From Ruminococcus sp. (GTDB taxonomy: Bacteria > Bacillota > Clostridia > Oscillospirales > Ruminococcaceae), in assembly GCA_017397925.1 (NCBI GenBank), contig JAFQHO010000027.1, positions 1 through 64,000 on the forward strand: 64,000 nucleotides of DNA. Reading direction: 5' to 3'. The position numbers and the translations under genes were made by a program. This document shows positions 1 to 7,704 of this stretch, in pieces. A model generated the notes under the pieces. That model was not told the origin of the DNA, searched no databases, and saw nothing but the letters and a program-made list of their open reading frames with translations. Every line of letters starts with the position of its first letter. Position 1 is the stretch's first letter.

Positions 1-8
1 GCTTTTCT

Positions 9-37
9 ATTATATCATAACTTCTTGCGTTTGTCAA
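9..37 (-). promoter_or_regulatory. sigma-A promoter P1, reading off the left edge
   Basis: Read on the minus strand this is TTGACA, a 17-nt spacer and TATAAT, with an extended -10 (TGATATAAT). It is the third of three near-identical tandem promoters and lies closest to the edge, so its gene is outside the window. Tandem consensus promoters of this kind are typical of rRNA or tRNA operons; that assignment is inference. Confidence 0.8.
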
Positions 38-112
38 GTGCTTTTTTCAAGTTTTTTTAAAAAACTTTCTCGACTCCGCTTTCCGTTATGCCGTCCCTCA
101 GACAGCTCATCT

Positions 113-141
113 ATTATATCACATCTTTTTGGGGTTGTCAA
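113..141 (-). promoter_or_regulatory. sigma-A promoter P2, reading left
   Basis: The minus strand shows TTGACA, 17 nt, TATAAT with extended -10 TGATATAAT. The 13 bases around the -35 (GAAGCACTTGACA) closely resemble those of P1 (AAAGCACTTGACA), suggesting duplication of the promoter block. A short hairpin (90-106) follows the expected start. Confidence 0.8.
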
Positions 142-260
142 GTGCTTCTCAGAAAAGTTTTTCATTTAATTTTTTCTGAGATCGTTTTATCTTCTAAGAA
201 AATTAAATTGTTTTCTTTCTCCACTCGTTTTCCCTCATCTATGCGATTTTTAAGTTTCCG

Positions 261-280
261 CTGTCGTTCCCTGACGACAG
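261..280 (-). promoter_or_regulatory. hairpin just downstream of promoter P3
   Basis: The sequence ctgtcgt-tccctg-acgacag forms a perfect 7-bp stem with a 6-nt loop. A related hairpin (gccgtc/gacagc, 90-106) lies at the same place after P2. Both would sit at the 5' end of the respective transcripts. They could stabilise the RNA or belong to an rRNA leader; function unknown. Confidence 0.5.
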
Positions 281-285
281 TATTT

Positions 286-314
286 ATTATAGCATACTTT
301 CCACGACTTGTCAA
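286..314 (-). promoter_or_regulatory. sigma-A promoter P3, reading left
   Basis: The minus strand shows TTGACA, 17 nt, TATAAT with extended -10 TGCTATAAT. It is the most upstream of the three tandem promoters. The initial transcript contains a perfect 7-bp hairpin at 261-280. Confidence 0.8.
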
Positions 315-383
315 CTCAAAGTTTATTTTGAATTTCGACAACATTTTGTATAAACTGCACATCTTCTCCCATTTGTACAAAAA

Positions 384-406
384 ACAGCACGGATAAACCG
401 TGCTGT
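384..406 (-). terminator. intrinsic terminator of the first pilin gene
   Basis: ACAGCACGG and CCGTGCTGT form a 9-bp stem with a 5-nt loop. On the minus strand it is followed by a run of T (the A run at about 379-383). It lies 10 bases past the stop of the pilin gene that starts at 1078. Confidence 0.8.
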
Positions 407-415
407 AAATCACTA

Positions 416-1078
416 TTACGTACCTGTAATAAGAGTACCATCATTCGTTGCATCAAGATCAAACCAACTTAAATCAATATCCTTAACCGTTGTATGCTCT
501 AAAGGATCAGTATCAACACTATCATCAAGATCATAAATAGTTGTAGGATGAGCTCCTATAAATCTACTGTGAGCTTTATCAGCACAAGCAACACTTACAA
601 CATTATAATCATGCACCCAAATTTTATAAACCATCTCGTCAGTTACAATACGACGGATTGACTGTCCCATTCTATCGTTCCACTCAGCGATATACGTCTT
701 GCGCTTATCAGGATACGTTGTAGAATCATCCATATTAATGGCATTGCCCTTTGCATCGCACATATAACCCTGATGTCCATCCCAATAATAAAACCAGTCA
801 CTATGGTCAAGCGGAGTATACAGATGTTTTTTAAGTTTTATTTTTTGATTTGAATCCGTCGTTGTTTCATACGCTGTAAAATATTTTCTCTCAGTAAATT
901 CAAGATCAGTCAGAACAACTTGAGCCGCGTTAAAAATAGCCTTAGATTTCTGATTCTGTACTCTGAATTTCGAACGAGTAATATATGCTGCTGAAGCCGG
1001 AGTTATAACTGCAACGAGTATTCCAAAAATTGCAATAACAACAATAAGCTCCATAAGGGTAAAGCCTTTTCTTTTCAT
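416..1078 (-). CDS. type IV pilin-like prepilin, 220 aa
   Basis: The N-terminus MKRKGFTLMELIVVIAIFG is a class III/type IV prepilin leader: a basic leader of a few residues, cleavage after Gly5, mature Phe1 and Glu5, then a hydrophobic helix to about residue 27. The start at 1078 is chosen over upstream ATGs because AGGAG sits 8 nt before it. The body (residues 30-220) has no recognised domain and is rich in Asp, Tyr and Thr. It is longer than the other three pilins in the array and lacks their KYYGT motif, so it may be a minor or adhesive subunit. It has its own promoter (1134-1162) and terminator (384-406). Substrate of the PilD at 7705-8556 by inference. Confidence 0.85.
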   Translation of the reverse strand: MKRKGFTLMELIVVIAIFGILVAVITPASAAYITRSKFRVQNQKSKAIFNAAQVVLTDLEFTERKYFTAYETTTDSNQKIKLKKHLYTPLDHSDWFYYWDGHQGYMCDAKGNAINMDDSTTYPDKRKTYIAEWNDRMGQSIRRIVTDEMVYKIWVHDYNVVSVACADKAHSRFIGAHPTTIYDLDDSVDTDPLEHTTVKDIDLSWFDLDATNDGTLITGT

Positions 1079-1133
1079 AACCATCTCTCCTGTCTCAAAA
1101 TGGGACGATTTCCCATCTAAATAGCTTATTATT

Positions 1134-1162
1134 ATTATAACAAAAAATTCACAATTTGTCAA
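1134..1162 (-). promoter_or_regulatory. promoter of the pilin gene starting at 1078
   Basis: The minus strand reads TTGACA, 17 nt, TATAAT. The spacer begins AATTGTGAA, a sequence shared with two other pilin promoters in this array. The next gene upstream has its own promoter, so this pilin is an independent transcription unit. Confidence 0.8.
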
Positions 1163-1241
1163 TAATAGTCAGCTGAAAAATTGCACAACTTTTACGTTTT
1201 TGTATTGTATAAATTAACAGTAATTCAGTATTTATAACAAA

Positions 1242-1748
1242 TTAAGAACTCTGCAGAGCTGGAACTTGATTTTCAGCAACCTCTAATGCTTTTTCCATTG
1301 TGTCTGTCGTCATGTATGTGCTATAATTTTTATTTGTCAAAACTGCTGGAAAGGTTCCATAGTACTTGCCATTTTTAGCAGCAGCAGCAACAACAACTCC
1401 GCCTTTGACATATATCGCAAATTTCTCAGAAGCAAGAGCATCATTATACATACCAATATAATCAGAAAGCTTGTTATTCTGATCATCAACTACTGTTTCA
1501 ATAGCTGTTCCCACATTGCTCTTGAATCCATATTCTCCGTCAGTCAATGTAACAAAGCTATCATACTGCGTATCATCTGCAAGAATAGCATTCATCGACT
1601 TTACAACTTCCGCAGCAGCAGCATTTGCCGCTGTAATCTTTGACTTTTTAACCCAGCCAAGCATAGCAGGCACAAGAATAGCCGCAAGTACGCCGATGAT
1701 AGCAATAACAACTATCAGCTCAATAAGTGTAAATCCCTTTTTTTTCAT
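1242..1748 (-). CDS. type IV pilin-like prepilin, 168 aa
   Basis: The leader MKKKGFTLIELIVVIAIIG is followed by LAAILVPAMLGWVKKSK, the usual cleavage motif (G/F), Glu5 and N-terminal helix. The ATG at 1748 is preferred because an upstream in-frame ATG at 1763 overlaps the GGGGGA ribosome site. The C-terminal third carries KNGKYYGTFPAVLTNKNY, nearly identical in the pilins at 1966-2538 and 3856-4344, so the three are paralogues. The small size and variable middle fit structural pilus subunits. It has its own promoter (1788-1816); no clear terminator is visible before the next pilin. Confidence 0.9.
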   Translation of the reverse strand: MKKKGFTLIELIVVIAIIGVLAAILVPAMLGWVKKSKITAANAAAAEVVKSMNAILADDTQYDSFVTLTDGEYGFKSNVGTAIETVVDDQNNKLSDYIGMYNDALASEKFAIYVKGGVVVAAAAKNGKYYGTFPAVLTNKNYSTYMTTDTMEKALEVAENQVPALQSS

Positions 1749-1787
1749 AGTATTTTCCCCCATAAATATAATATATACTGTATCTTA

Positions 1788-1816
1788 ATTTTAACAGATT
1801 ATTCATATTTTGTCAA
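1788..1816 (-). promoter_or_regulatory. promoter of the pilin gene starting at 1748
   Basis: The minus strand reads TTGACA, 17 nt, TAAAAT. The spacer starts AAATATGAA, a variant of the AATTGTGAA seen at the same position in two sister pilin promoters. The -10 is weaker than theirs. Confidence 0.65.
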
Positions 1817-1891
1817 TTAACAATTAGTAGATTTTTTCCTTATTCTTTTCCTTAGAATTGTGTATAACGCACATATTCCGTGCTTACTAAA

Positions 1892-1921
1892 AAAACCTTC
1901 TTGAAAAATCAAGAAGGTTTT
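1892..1921 (-). terminator. intrinsic terminator of the pilin gene starting at 2538
   Basis: AAAACCTTCTTGA and its complement form a 13-bp stem with a 4-nt loop. The minus strand continues into a T run. It lies 44 bases past the pilin stop at 1966. Confidence 0.85.
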
Positions 1922-1965
1922 TAACTTTTTGTATAAACAAACTGTTTTTTTACAAATTGATGCGT

Positions 1966-2538
1966 TTAGTCTTTCTCAACTACCTTTGAAGAATCATCTC
2001 TGCCATAATTATAGAGTGCAAGTGCGTGATCACGAGCTAAATATAAGGAAGGATTATCAGTTAATCCGCCTGATGCAGGATTGGTTGAATCAACCGCTTT
2101 ATTGTAATTCTTATTTGTAAGACTGGCAGGGAAAGTTCCATAATACTTTCCATTTTTTGTAACCAGACATAAAGCGGCACTGTCTTTTACAAACACATCG
2201 TATTCTGCCGTTCTCATCGAATCACCGTAATCGTCAATATAATCAAGTGCTTGTTTCCAAGTTAAAACACCTTGTGAACTATTTCCGCCATGAAGCACGT
2301 AATTCTGAGCAAGATTGCCAAGCCATTTGCAATCATCGCCAAGGCTGTAGCCTTCCTCAGTAAGCGACTCCAAACCTGCATTGATATTTGTTATTAATGT
2401 TTTGGCATCAGCATTTGCTGCTTGTATCTTTGCTTTTTTCACCCAGCCAAGCATCGCAGGCACAAGAATAGCCGCAAGTACACCAATAATAGCAATAACC
2501 ACTATAAGTTCAATAAGTGTGAATCCTTTTCTTTTCAT
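1966..2538 (-). CDS. type IV pilin-like prepilin, 190 aa
   Basis: The leader MKRKGFTLIELIVVIAIIG and helix LAAILVPAMLGWVKKAK match the neighbouring pilins. After the helix it shares QAANADAKTLITNINAGLE with the 3856-4344 pilin and VTKNGKYYGTFPASLTNKNY with two others. The ATG at 2538 is chosen because the upstream ATG at 2553 overlaps the GGGGGAA ribosome site. It has a consensus promoter (2578-2606) and a terminator (1892-1921), so it can be expressed alone. Probably an alternative or minor subunit; which paralogue is the major pilin cannot be told from sequence. Confidence 0.9.
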   Translation of the reverse strand: MKRKGFTLIELIVVIAIIGVLAAILVPAMLGWVKKAKIQAANADAKTLITNINAGLESLTEEGYSLGDDCKWLGNLAQNYVLHGGNSSQGVLTWKQALDYIDDYGDSMRTAEYDVFVKDSAALCLVTKNGKYYGTFPASLTNKNYNKAVDSTNPASGGLTDNPSLYLARDHALALYNYGRDDSSKVVEKD

Positions 2539-2577
2539 TATTAATTCCCCCATATAAAAAACAAATATCTTGAATTT

Positions 2578-2606
2578 ATTATATCACACTTTTCACAAGT
2601 TGTCAA
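2578..2606 (-). promoter_or_regulatory. promoter of the pilin gene starting at 2538
   Basis: The minus strand reads TTGACA, 17 nt, TATAAT with extended -10 TGATATAAT. The spacer begins ACTTGTGAA, like the sister pilin promoters. Confidence 0.8.
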
Positions 2607-2653
2607 TGTTTTGATTTAACAAAATGCAATCCTCGCTACAACATATTATTTGT

Positions 2654-3790
2654 TTATTTTACCAATTCTAATGTCTTTTCTAACTGAATATCTTTATCAG
2701 TACCAATATAATCACTGTCCATATCAATTACTACATCGGGTTTTATGCCCTTACCTTGATAATTCTCCCAATCGCCAACGGTATAATATCCTTCTGTATA
2801 TCTTACACTATTTCCATAAAAAATTCCCTTATTCTGATAAATACCCTTACCAAAAGTATTCATACCCACAAGAGTTGCATCACCATATTGTTTTAGCAAT
2901 GCAGTTAAAATCTCAGCTGCACTTGCTGTATTTTCGTTTATCAGCACCGCAATCGGCACATCGTACATAATTTCATCGTTCGTTTCGTAAATTTCATCTA
3001 CTCCACTCTGAGTTTGCAATACGGTCTGCGATTTCCCGATAAATTTATCAGCAATTTTAATTGCTGCATCTGTATAGCCACCGCCATTTCCACGAAGATC
3101 AATAATTATAGAATTAAAACTATTTTCAGATACAGCTTTCTCAAATGGCTCTAATATCTCGTAAGAAACACTGTCAATTTTTACATATAGCACATCTCCG
3201 TACATTTTTGATGTAATACCTATCATTTCGCTATCATCAGAACTGCGGACGAAATCCATTGAAATCTCTTTACCGTCACGCTCTATTATAAGCTTTGCAA
3301 CTTCCTGATCTTTTCCTATAAGACGAACAGCGTGTTTGTATTCTGTCACCTCAAAATCATCTACGTTTTTTATTATGTCACCCACCCGAACACCCTGCTT
3401 ATCTGCTGGCAACCCCTCAACTACGGCTGAAAAATAAGGCTGTCCGCTTTCATTGAACTGCACACGAAACCCACTTTTTTTTGCTGTTGCAGAGTTATTT
3501 ACTTTATCACGGGCATATTCAATAGTATCAGTATCTTCTTTCCCCTCTACAAAGGTATATTTATCTCCATAAAGCTTGAAATAAGCTTCTGCTGTCGTTT
3601 TTTTATCTGGATCCTTTGGGACATCAATTAATAGTGTTTCCTTCACAAATTCGTCTGCATCAAGAAGCTCTGGATATCTGTTCATAAAGTCCAGTTTTTT
3701 ATAATTCGCAAGATACATTGCCCCTGCACCTATACTTATTGAAATCATAATTCCAATGATTGATTTAAATATCTTTTCTTTTTTATTCAT
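2654..3790 (-). CDS. S41-family C-terminal processing peptidase, PDZ type
   Basis: The 378-aa protein has an N-terminal membrane anchor (about residues 8-28), a PDZ-like segment around residues 105-170 (GLPADKQGVRVGDII) and an S41 catalytic domain. The Ser/Lys dyad is visible: Ser in NENTASAAEIL and Lys in NTFGKGIYQ. Such CtpA-like enzymes cleave exported proteins at the outer face of the membrane. Its place inside the pilin array suggests pilin or pilus-assembly substrates, which is inference. Its ribosome site (AGGAG) starts only 8 nt past the terminator hairpin of the upstream pilin, so it seems to depend on readthrough from the promoter at 4439-4467; no separate promoter fits in the gap. 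Confidence 0.85.
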   Translation of the reverse strand: MNKKEKIFKSIIGIMISISIGAGAMYLANYKKLDFMNRYPELLDADEFVKETLLIDVPKDPDKKTTAEAYFKLYGDKYTFVEGKEDTDTIEYARDKVNNSATAKKSGFRVQFNESGQPYFSAVVEGLPADKQGVRVGDIIKNVDDFEVTEYKHAVRLIGKDQEVAKLIIERDGKEISMDFVRSSDDSEMIGITSKMYGDVLYVKIDSVSYEILEPFEKAVSENSFNSIIIDLRGNGGGYTDAAIKIADKFIGKSQTVLQTQSGVDEIYETNDEIMYDVPIAVLINENTASAAEILTALLKQYGDATLVGMNTFGKGIYQNKGIFYGNSVRYTEGYYTVGDWENYQGKGIKPDVVIDMDSDYIGTDKDIQLEKTLELVK

Positions 3791-3807
3791 CTTTTCTCCT
3801 ATGAAAA

Positions 3808-3829
3808 ATCCCCCTCAATTGAGGGGGAT
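3808..3829 (-). terminator. intercistronic terminator between pilin and S41 peptidase
   Basis: ATCCCCCTC-AATT-GAGGGGGAT is a perfect 9-bp stem with a 4-nt loop. On the minus strand it runs into TTTTT and then directly into the AGGAG ribosome site of the peptidase gene. This layout would give high pilin and low peptidase expression from one promoter. Confidence 0.85.
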
Positions 3830-3855
3830 AAATTTTCAATTAATCTTCAATTCAA

Positions 3856-4344
3856 TTATGAAGAGTGGTTTGCATTGTAAGCAGACTCTGCTACAACCTT
3901 AGCTGCAGAAAGGTTCTTATTAGAGCCCATCTTAGAATCATAGTTCTTGTTTGTAAGAGCTGCAGGATATGTACCATAGTACTTACCACTCTTAGAAACG
4001 CATGCTACAGCAACGCCACCCTTGATCCAAATAGCATACTTGCCAGAAACAATTGTATCACCGTAGTATGAAGCATACTGAACAGCTGTTGCCCAGTCAG
4101 AAGCAGTTAAACCATTCTGTGTATACCAACCATCAGTAAGAGGATCAAGGCCTTCTTCATCCATTTCCTCAAGACCAGCATTGATGTTAGTCATGATTGT
4201 CTTAGCGTCTGCGTTAGCAGCCTGGATCTTGGACTTCTTTACCCAACCGAGCATAGCGGGTACGAGGATTGCTGCGAGAACACCGATGATAGCAATAACA
4301 ACGATGAGCTCAATAAGTGTAAAACCTTTTCTTGTTGTTTTCAT
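3856..4344 (-). CDS. type IV pilin-like prepilin, 162 aa; candidate major pilin
   Basis: The leader MKTTRKGFTLIELIVVIAIIG leads into the same helix as its sisters and ends with VSKSGKYYGTYPAALTNKNY near residue 128. Features suggesting high expression: a near-perfect AAGGAGG ribosome site 9 nt before the ATG, a consensus promoter (4439-4467), and a codon choice visibly different from the sister pilins (more GC-ending codons). It is followed by a terminator and then the S41 peptidase gene. The assignment as major pilin is inference from these signals. Confidence 0.9.
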   Translation of the reverse strand: MKTTRKGFTLIELIVVIAIIGVLAAILVPAMLGWVKKSKIQAANADAKTIMTNINAGLEEMDEEGLDPLTDGWYTQNGLTASDWATAVQYASYYGDTIVSGKYAIWIKGGVAVACVSKSGKYYGTYPAALTNKNYDSKMGSNKNLSAAKVVAESAYNANHSS

Positions 4345-4438
4345 TGTGAAAACCTCCTTAAAATATTTTTTGTGCTTTACGCACTGTTGTTTTTTGGGGT
4401 GAGTTTTTTCTTTTCTCTTATCCCCTTCCTGTGATTAT

Positions 4439-4467
4439 AGTATACCACTTCATTCACAATTTGTCAA
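4439..4467 (-). promoter_or_regulatory. promoter of the candidate major pilin
   Basis: The minus strand reads TTGACA, 17 nt, TATACT. The spacer starts AATTGTGAA, shared with other pilin promoters. The rest of the gap (4468-4730) is very AT-rich; nothing else is recognisable in it. Confidence 0.75.
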
Positions 4468-4734
4468 TAGTTTCTTGAAAATTTTTTCAAAAAAATTGTA
4501 CTTTTTACATCGAAACGGTAAATAGGCATTTGTTTTATGCGGTTTTCGTCAACTTGCACAATATTTTGTGAACTTTTAATTTCTTTTAACTTATTTATAA
4601 TTTCATTTACAATTTCAAATTTTCTTGCAATTATATTAATAGTAAATTGTCTTTTTGATATTACTATTTGTAATATTGTTTGTTAATTCAAATTACTTTG
4701 ATGACTTTTATTATACCAAGCAAACTCAATATAA

Positions 4735-4757
4735 AAGGCGGCAAAATCTGCCGCCTT
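4735..4757 (-). terminator. terminator of the pilB-pilT operon
   Basis: AAGGCGGCA and TGCCGCCTT form a 9-bp stem with a 5-nt loop. The minus strand continues TTTATATT. It is 10 bases beyond the pilT stop. Confidence 0.8.
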
Positions 4758-4767
4758 AATATAATCT

Positions 4768-5868
4768 TTAGTTCATGCCGCCTGTGGGTACGCCGCCCAT
4801 CTGTGAAAGGAAACGATAGAATTCCTGCTTATCCTGGCACTTATCAAGAGCATCAACCTCATTGATAATACCCTTGGCTGTAAGACGAGCAAGCTCCTGG
4901 TCAAGGGACATCATTCCCTGCTGCTTACCTGTCTGGATTGCAGACTGAATAAGGTGAATCTTGTTATCACGAATCATAGCTGAAATAGCGTCAGTTACGT
5001 TAAGAATTTCCATTACAGCAATACGTCCTGTGCCATCTCTTCTCGGAATAAGTGTCTGAGAAATAACTGCTACGAGGTTATTTGCAAGCTGTGTACGAAT
5101 CTGCTGCTGCTGATGCTCGGGATAAACGTCGATGATACGGTTGATTGTATCAGCCGCAGATGTTGTATGAAGTGTGGACATTACAAGGTGACCTGTTTCA
5201 GCCGCTGTTACAGCAGCCTGAATTGTCTCAAAGTCACGCATTTCTCCTACGAGGATAACGTCGGGATCTTCACGAAGTGCAGCTCTGAGGGCAAGTGAGA
5301 ACGAAGGAACATCGTCACCGATCTCACGCTGGTTTACCATACATCTCTTATGCTCGTGAACATACTCGATAGGATCCTCAACAGTGATGATATGCGCTGA
5401 TCTGTTAAGGTTTACAAAGTCAATCATACCAGCAAGTGTTGTTGATTTACCGGAACCTGTAGGGCCTGTTACAAGCACAAGTCCACGGGGACGCATTGAG
5501 AAATCAGCAAGTATCGGGGGAAGTCCAAGGTCTTCAAGTGTAGGAATATCGTTACGGAGAAGACGGATAGCAATACCGGGCTTACCCTTCTGGAAGTACA
5601 CGTTTACACGGTGACGATAACCGCTCTTTGTCTGGAATGAAAAGTCAGTATCAATATGATTATTGATCTGTGTTTGCTGCTGCTCGTTAGTCATCTGGTT
5701 AACGATATCCAGTATTTCTTCCTCATCCATTTCAGGATACTGTGAACGCATTGTTCTCAGTGTACCGTTAAGACGTACAACAGGAGCTATAGCGTTTGTG
5801 AAGTGAAGGTCCGAACAACCCAAAAGACGAACCTCATCAAGAATTCTATGAATGTTAATTATACCCAT
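4768..5868 (-). CDS. pilT: PilT, type IV pilus retraction ATPase
   Basis: The 366-aa length is normal for PilT. The N-terminal domain (1-110) is followed by the RecA-like ATPase core: Walker A GPTGSGKST at about residues 135-143, Asp box and Walker B around DPDVILVGEMRD, and the His box HLVMSTLHTTSA. PilT hexamers sit at the cytoplasmic base of the pilus and drive subunit removal, giving twitching or release of tension. It starts 28 bp after the pilB stop, behind an AGGAGG site, so the two are one operon. The C-terminal AISAMIRD replaces the AIRNLIRE usual in proteobacterial PilT, a conservative difference. Confidence 0.95.
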   Translation of the reverse strand: MGIINIHRILDEVRLLGCSDLHFTNAIAPVVRLNGTLRTMRSQYPEMDEEEILDIVNQMTNEQQQTQINNHIDTDFSFQTKSGYRHRVNVYFQKGKPGIAIRLLRNDIPTLEDLGLPPILADFSMRPRGLVLVTGPTGSGKSTTLAGMIDFVNLNRSAHIITVEDPIEYVHEHKRCMVNQREIGDDVPSFSLALRAALREDPDVILVGEMRDFETIQAAVTAAETGHLVMSTLHTTSAADTINRIIDVYPEHQQQQIRTQLANNLVAVISQTLIPRRDGTGRIAVMEILNVTDAISAMIRDNKIHLIQSAIQTGKQQGMMSLDQELARLTAKGIINEVDALDKCQDKQEFYRFLSQMGGVPTGGMN

Positions 5869-5896
5869 TTTATTTTCCTCCTATGCTAAACCCGAA

Positions 5897-7576
5897 TTAT
5901 ACGGAGAATGTGCTTCTTACAAGCTCATCAATTGATGTTTCGCCTGCCTGTACAAGTTCGGAAGCGTTGTCACGAAGAAGCTTTGTACCATTAGCTCTTG
6001 CTGCCTGTTCAATTTCTTCCTTACCGCCGCCTGCTGCAATAATAGCAGAAACCTTAGCTGTACAGTGGATAATCTCGTGAATAGCAGTTCTTCCCTTATA
6101 GCCTGTGTTGTTACAGTTAGGACATCCAACAGGCTCGTAAATCTGAATTGAGGAGGGTACTCCCATAAGCTCGTTTTCTTCCTCTGTAGAAAGTCTTGGC
6201 TTCTTACAAGCAGGACACAACACCTTTACAAGTCGCTGTGCGATAACACCAATAAGTGATGTAGCAACCATATATGAAGCAACGCCCATATCTACAAGAC
6301 GAACAACTGTAGAAGCAGCGTCATTTGTATGAAGTGTAGAAAGTACAAGGTGACCTGTGATAGCGGCACGGATACCAATATCCGCTGTTTCCGTATCACG
6401 CATCTCACCGATCATTACGATATCAGGGTCCTGACGGAGAATTGAACGAAGAGCAGCTGCGAATGTCATACCTGCCTTCTGGTTAACCTGACACTGGTTA
6501 ATTCCGTCGATAGCCTTTTCGACAGGGTCCTCAACAGTAACAACGTTTACGTTAGGACGAGCAATCTCACCGAGAGCCGCATAAAGAGTTGTTGTCTTAC
6601 CTGAACCTGTAGGTCCTGTTACAAGGATAACACCGTGAGGAACACGAAGCATTGACTCGAACATCTGATAGTTATAGTCAGACATACCAAGGTCTGTAAT
6701 CTTACGGAGGGCAATCTGTCCTGTTGAAAGAATTCGGATAACGATCTTTTCACCGTGAACCATAGGAAGTGAGGATACACGGACATCAAGTGTACAGCCG
6801 TCAACAACCTGTGTGAAACGACCGTCCTGAGGAATTCTCTTTTCAGCGATGTTCATACCGCTGATGAGCTTAAAACGTGTTGTAAGAGCGCTATGTACAG
6901 CAGATGAAATATTCATAAGCTCAACAAGGTCGCCGTTTACACGAATACGGATTCTTGTATACTTATCGAATGGTTCGATATGAATATCGGTAGCGTCTGC
7001 TCTGAAAGAGTTTTCAACAATAGTTGTAGCAAGCTTAACGATAGGAGCTGATTCAACTCGGTCCTGTGCCTCCTGATCCTCAATAGAGCCGCCAAGGTCA
7101 TTTGCCATAGCATTAACGCCCTCGAGAACGTTATCAACGTTCTGCATTGAGTAGCACTTACCAATTGCCTTGTTGATAGCAGATGTTGTTGCAAGTACAG
7201 GAACTGTATCCATACCTGTTGAAACCTTGATATCTTCAAGAACAATAAAGTTAACAGGGTCATTTGTAGCAACAGTCAGTCGCTTACCTTGAATGTTTAT
7301 GGCAATTACTGTGTGCTTTCTTGCCAGCTGCTCAGGTACCTTCTGTACAGCGTCTGTGTTGATATCGATATTATCAAGATCGACATACTGTACTCTCAGC
7401 TTTCCTGCAAGAGCTTTTGTGAAGTTGACTTCAGTCATAAAACCAAGCTCTACAACAACATCGCCGAATTTCTTAGCACCATTTGACTCTTTCTGAGCCT
7501 GAAGAACTTTCTGAAGCTGTTCTTCGTTCAGCAGACCCTGACTAACCAAGTAGTCGCCAATTCTCTCGTTTCTCAT
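5897..7576 (-). CDS. pilB: PilB/GspE, type IV pilus extension ATPase
   Basis: This 559-aa protein has the full domain order. An MshEN-type N-terminal domain (1-140) starts IGDYLVSQGLLNEEQL. The N2 domain follows, then the ATPase core with Walker A GPTGSGKTTT at 321-330, Walker B region DPDIVMIGEMRD and His box HLVLSTLHTNDA. A four-Cys zinc site (CPAC and CPNC, about 455-490) is present. It powers pilus extension from the cytoplasmic side. The ATG at 7576 is chosen because GGAGG lies 7 nt upstream; a TTG two codons earlier is less well placed. MshEN domains often bind c-di-GMP; binding here is not shown. Confidence 0.95.
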   Translation of the reverse strand: MRNERIGDYLVSQGLLNEEQLQKVLQAQKESNGAKKFGDVVVELGFMTEVNFTKALAGKLRVQYVDLDNIDINTDAVQKVPEQLARKHTVIAINIQGKRLTVATNDPVNFIVLEDIKVSTGMDTVPVLATTSAINKAIGKCYSMQNVDNVLEGVNAMANDLGGSIEDQEAQDRVESAPIVKLATTIVENSFRADATDIHIEPFDKYTRIRIRVNGDLVELMNISSAVHSALTTRFKLISGMNIAEKRIPQDGRFTQVVDGCTLDVRVSSLPMVHGEKIVIRILSTGQIALRKITDLGMSDYNYQMFESMLRVPHGVILVTGPTGSGKTTTLYAALGEIARPNVNVVTVEDPVEKAIDGINQCQVNQKAGMTFAAALRSILRQDPDIVMIGEMRDTETADIGIRAAITGHLVLSTLHTNDAASTVVRLVDMGVASYMVATSLIGVIAQRLVKVLCPACKKPRLSTEEENELMGVPSSIQIYEPVGCPNCNNTGYKGRTAIHEIIHCTAKVSAIIAAGGGKEEIEQAARANGTKLLRDNASELVQAGETSIDELVRSTFSV

Positions 7577-7638
7577 ATTCAAACCTCCGCTAATTTTTTA
7601 AAGTTGCTCCTTTTTCTTGGAACAATCTTAAATTATAC

Positions 7639-7667
7639 TTGAAAAAATGGAAATAATGTGATATAAT
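7639..7667 (+). promoter_or_regulatory. promoter of pilD
   Basis: TTGAAA, 17 nt, TATAAT with extended -10 TGATATAAT, 38 bp before the pilD ATG. A minus-strand -10-like TATAAT (7632-7637) that could serve pilB lies back to back with it, but has no good -35. Confidence 0.75.
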
Positions 7668-7704
7668 TATTGTGTTAAATAATTATGTAAGGAGGTCAAA
7701 AACA

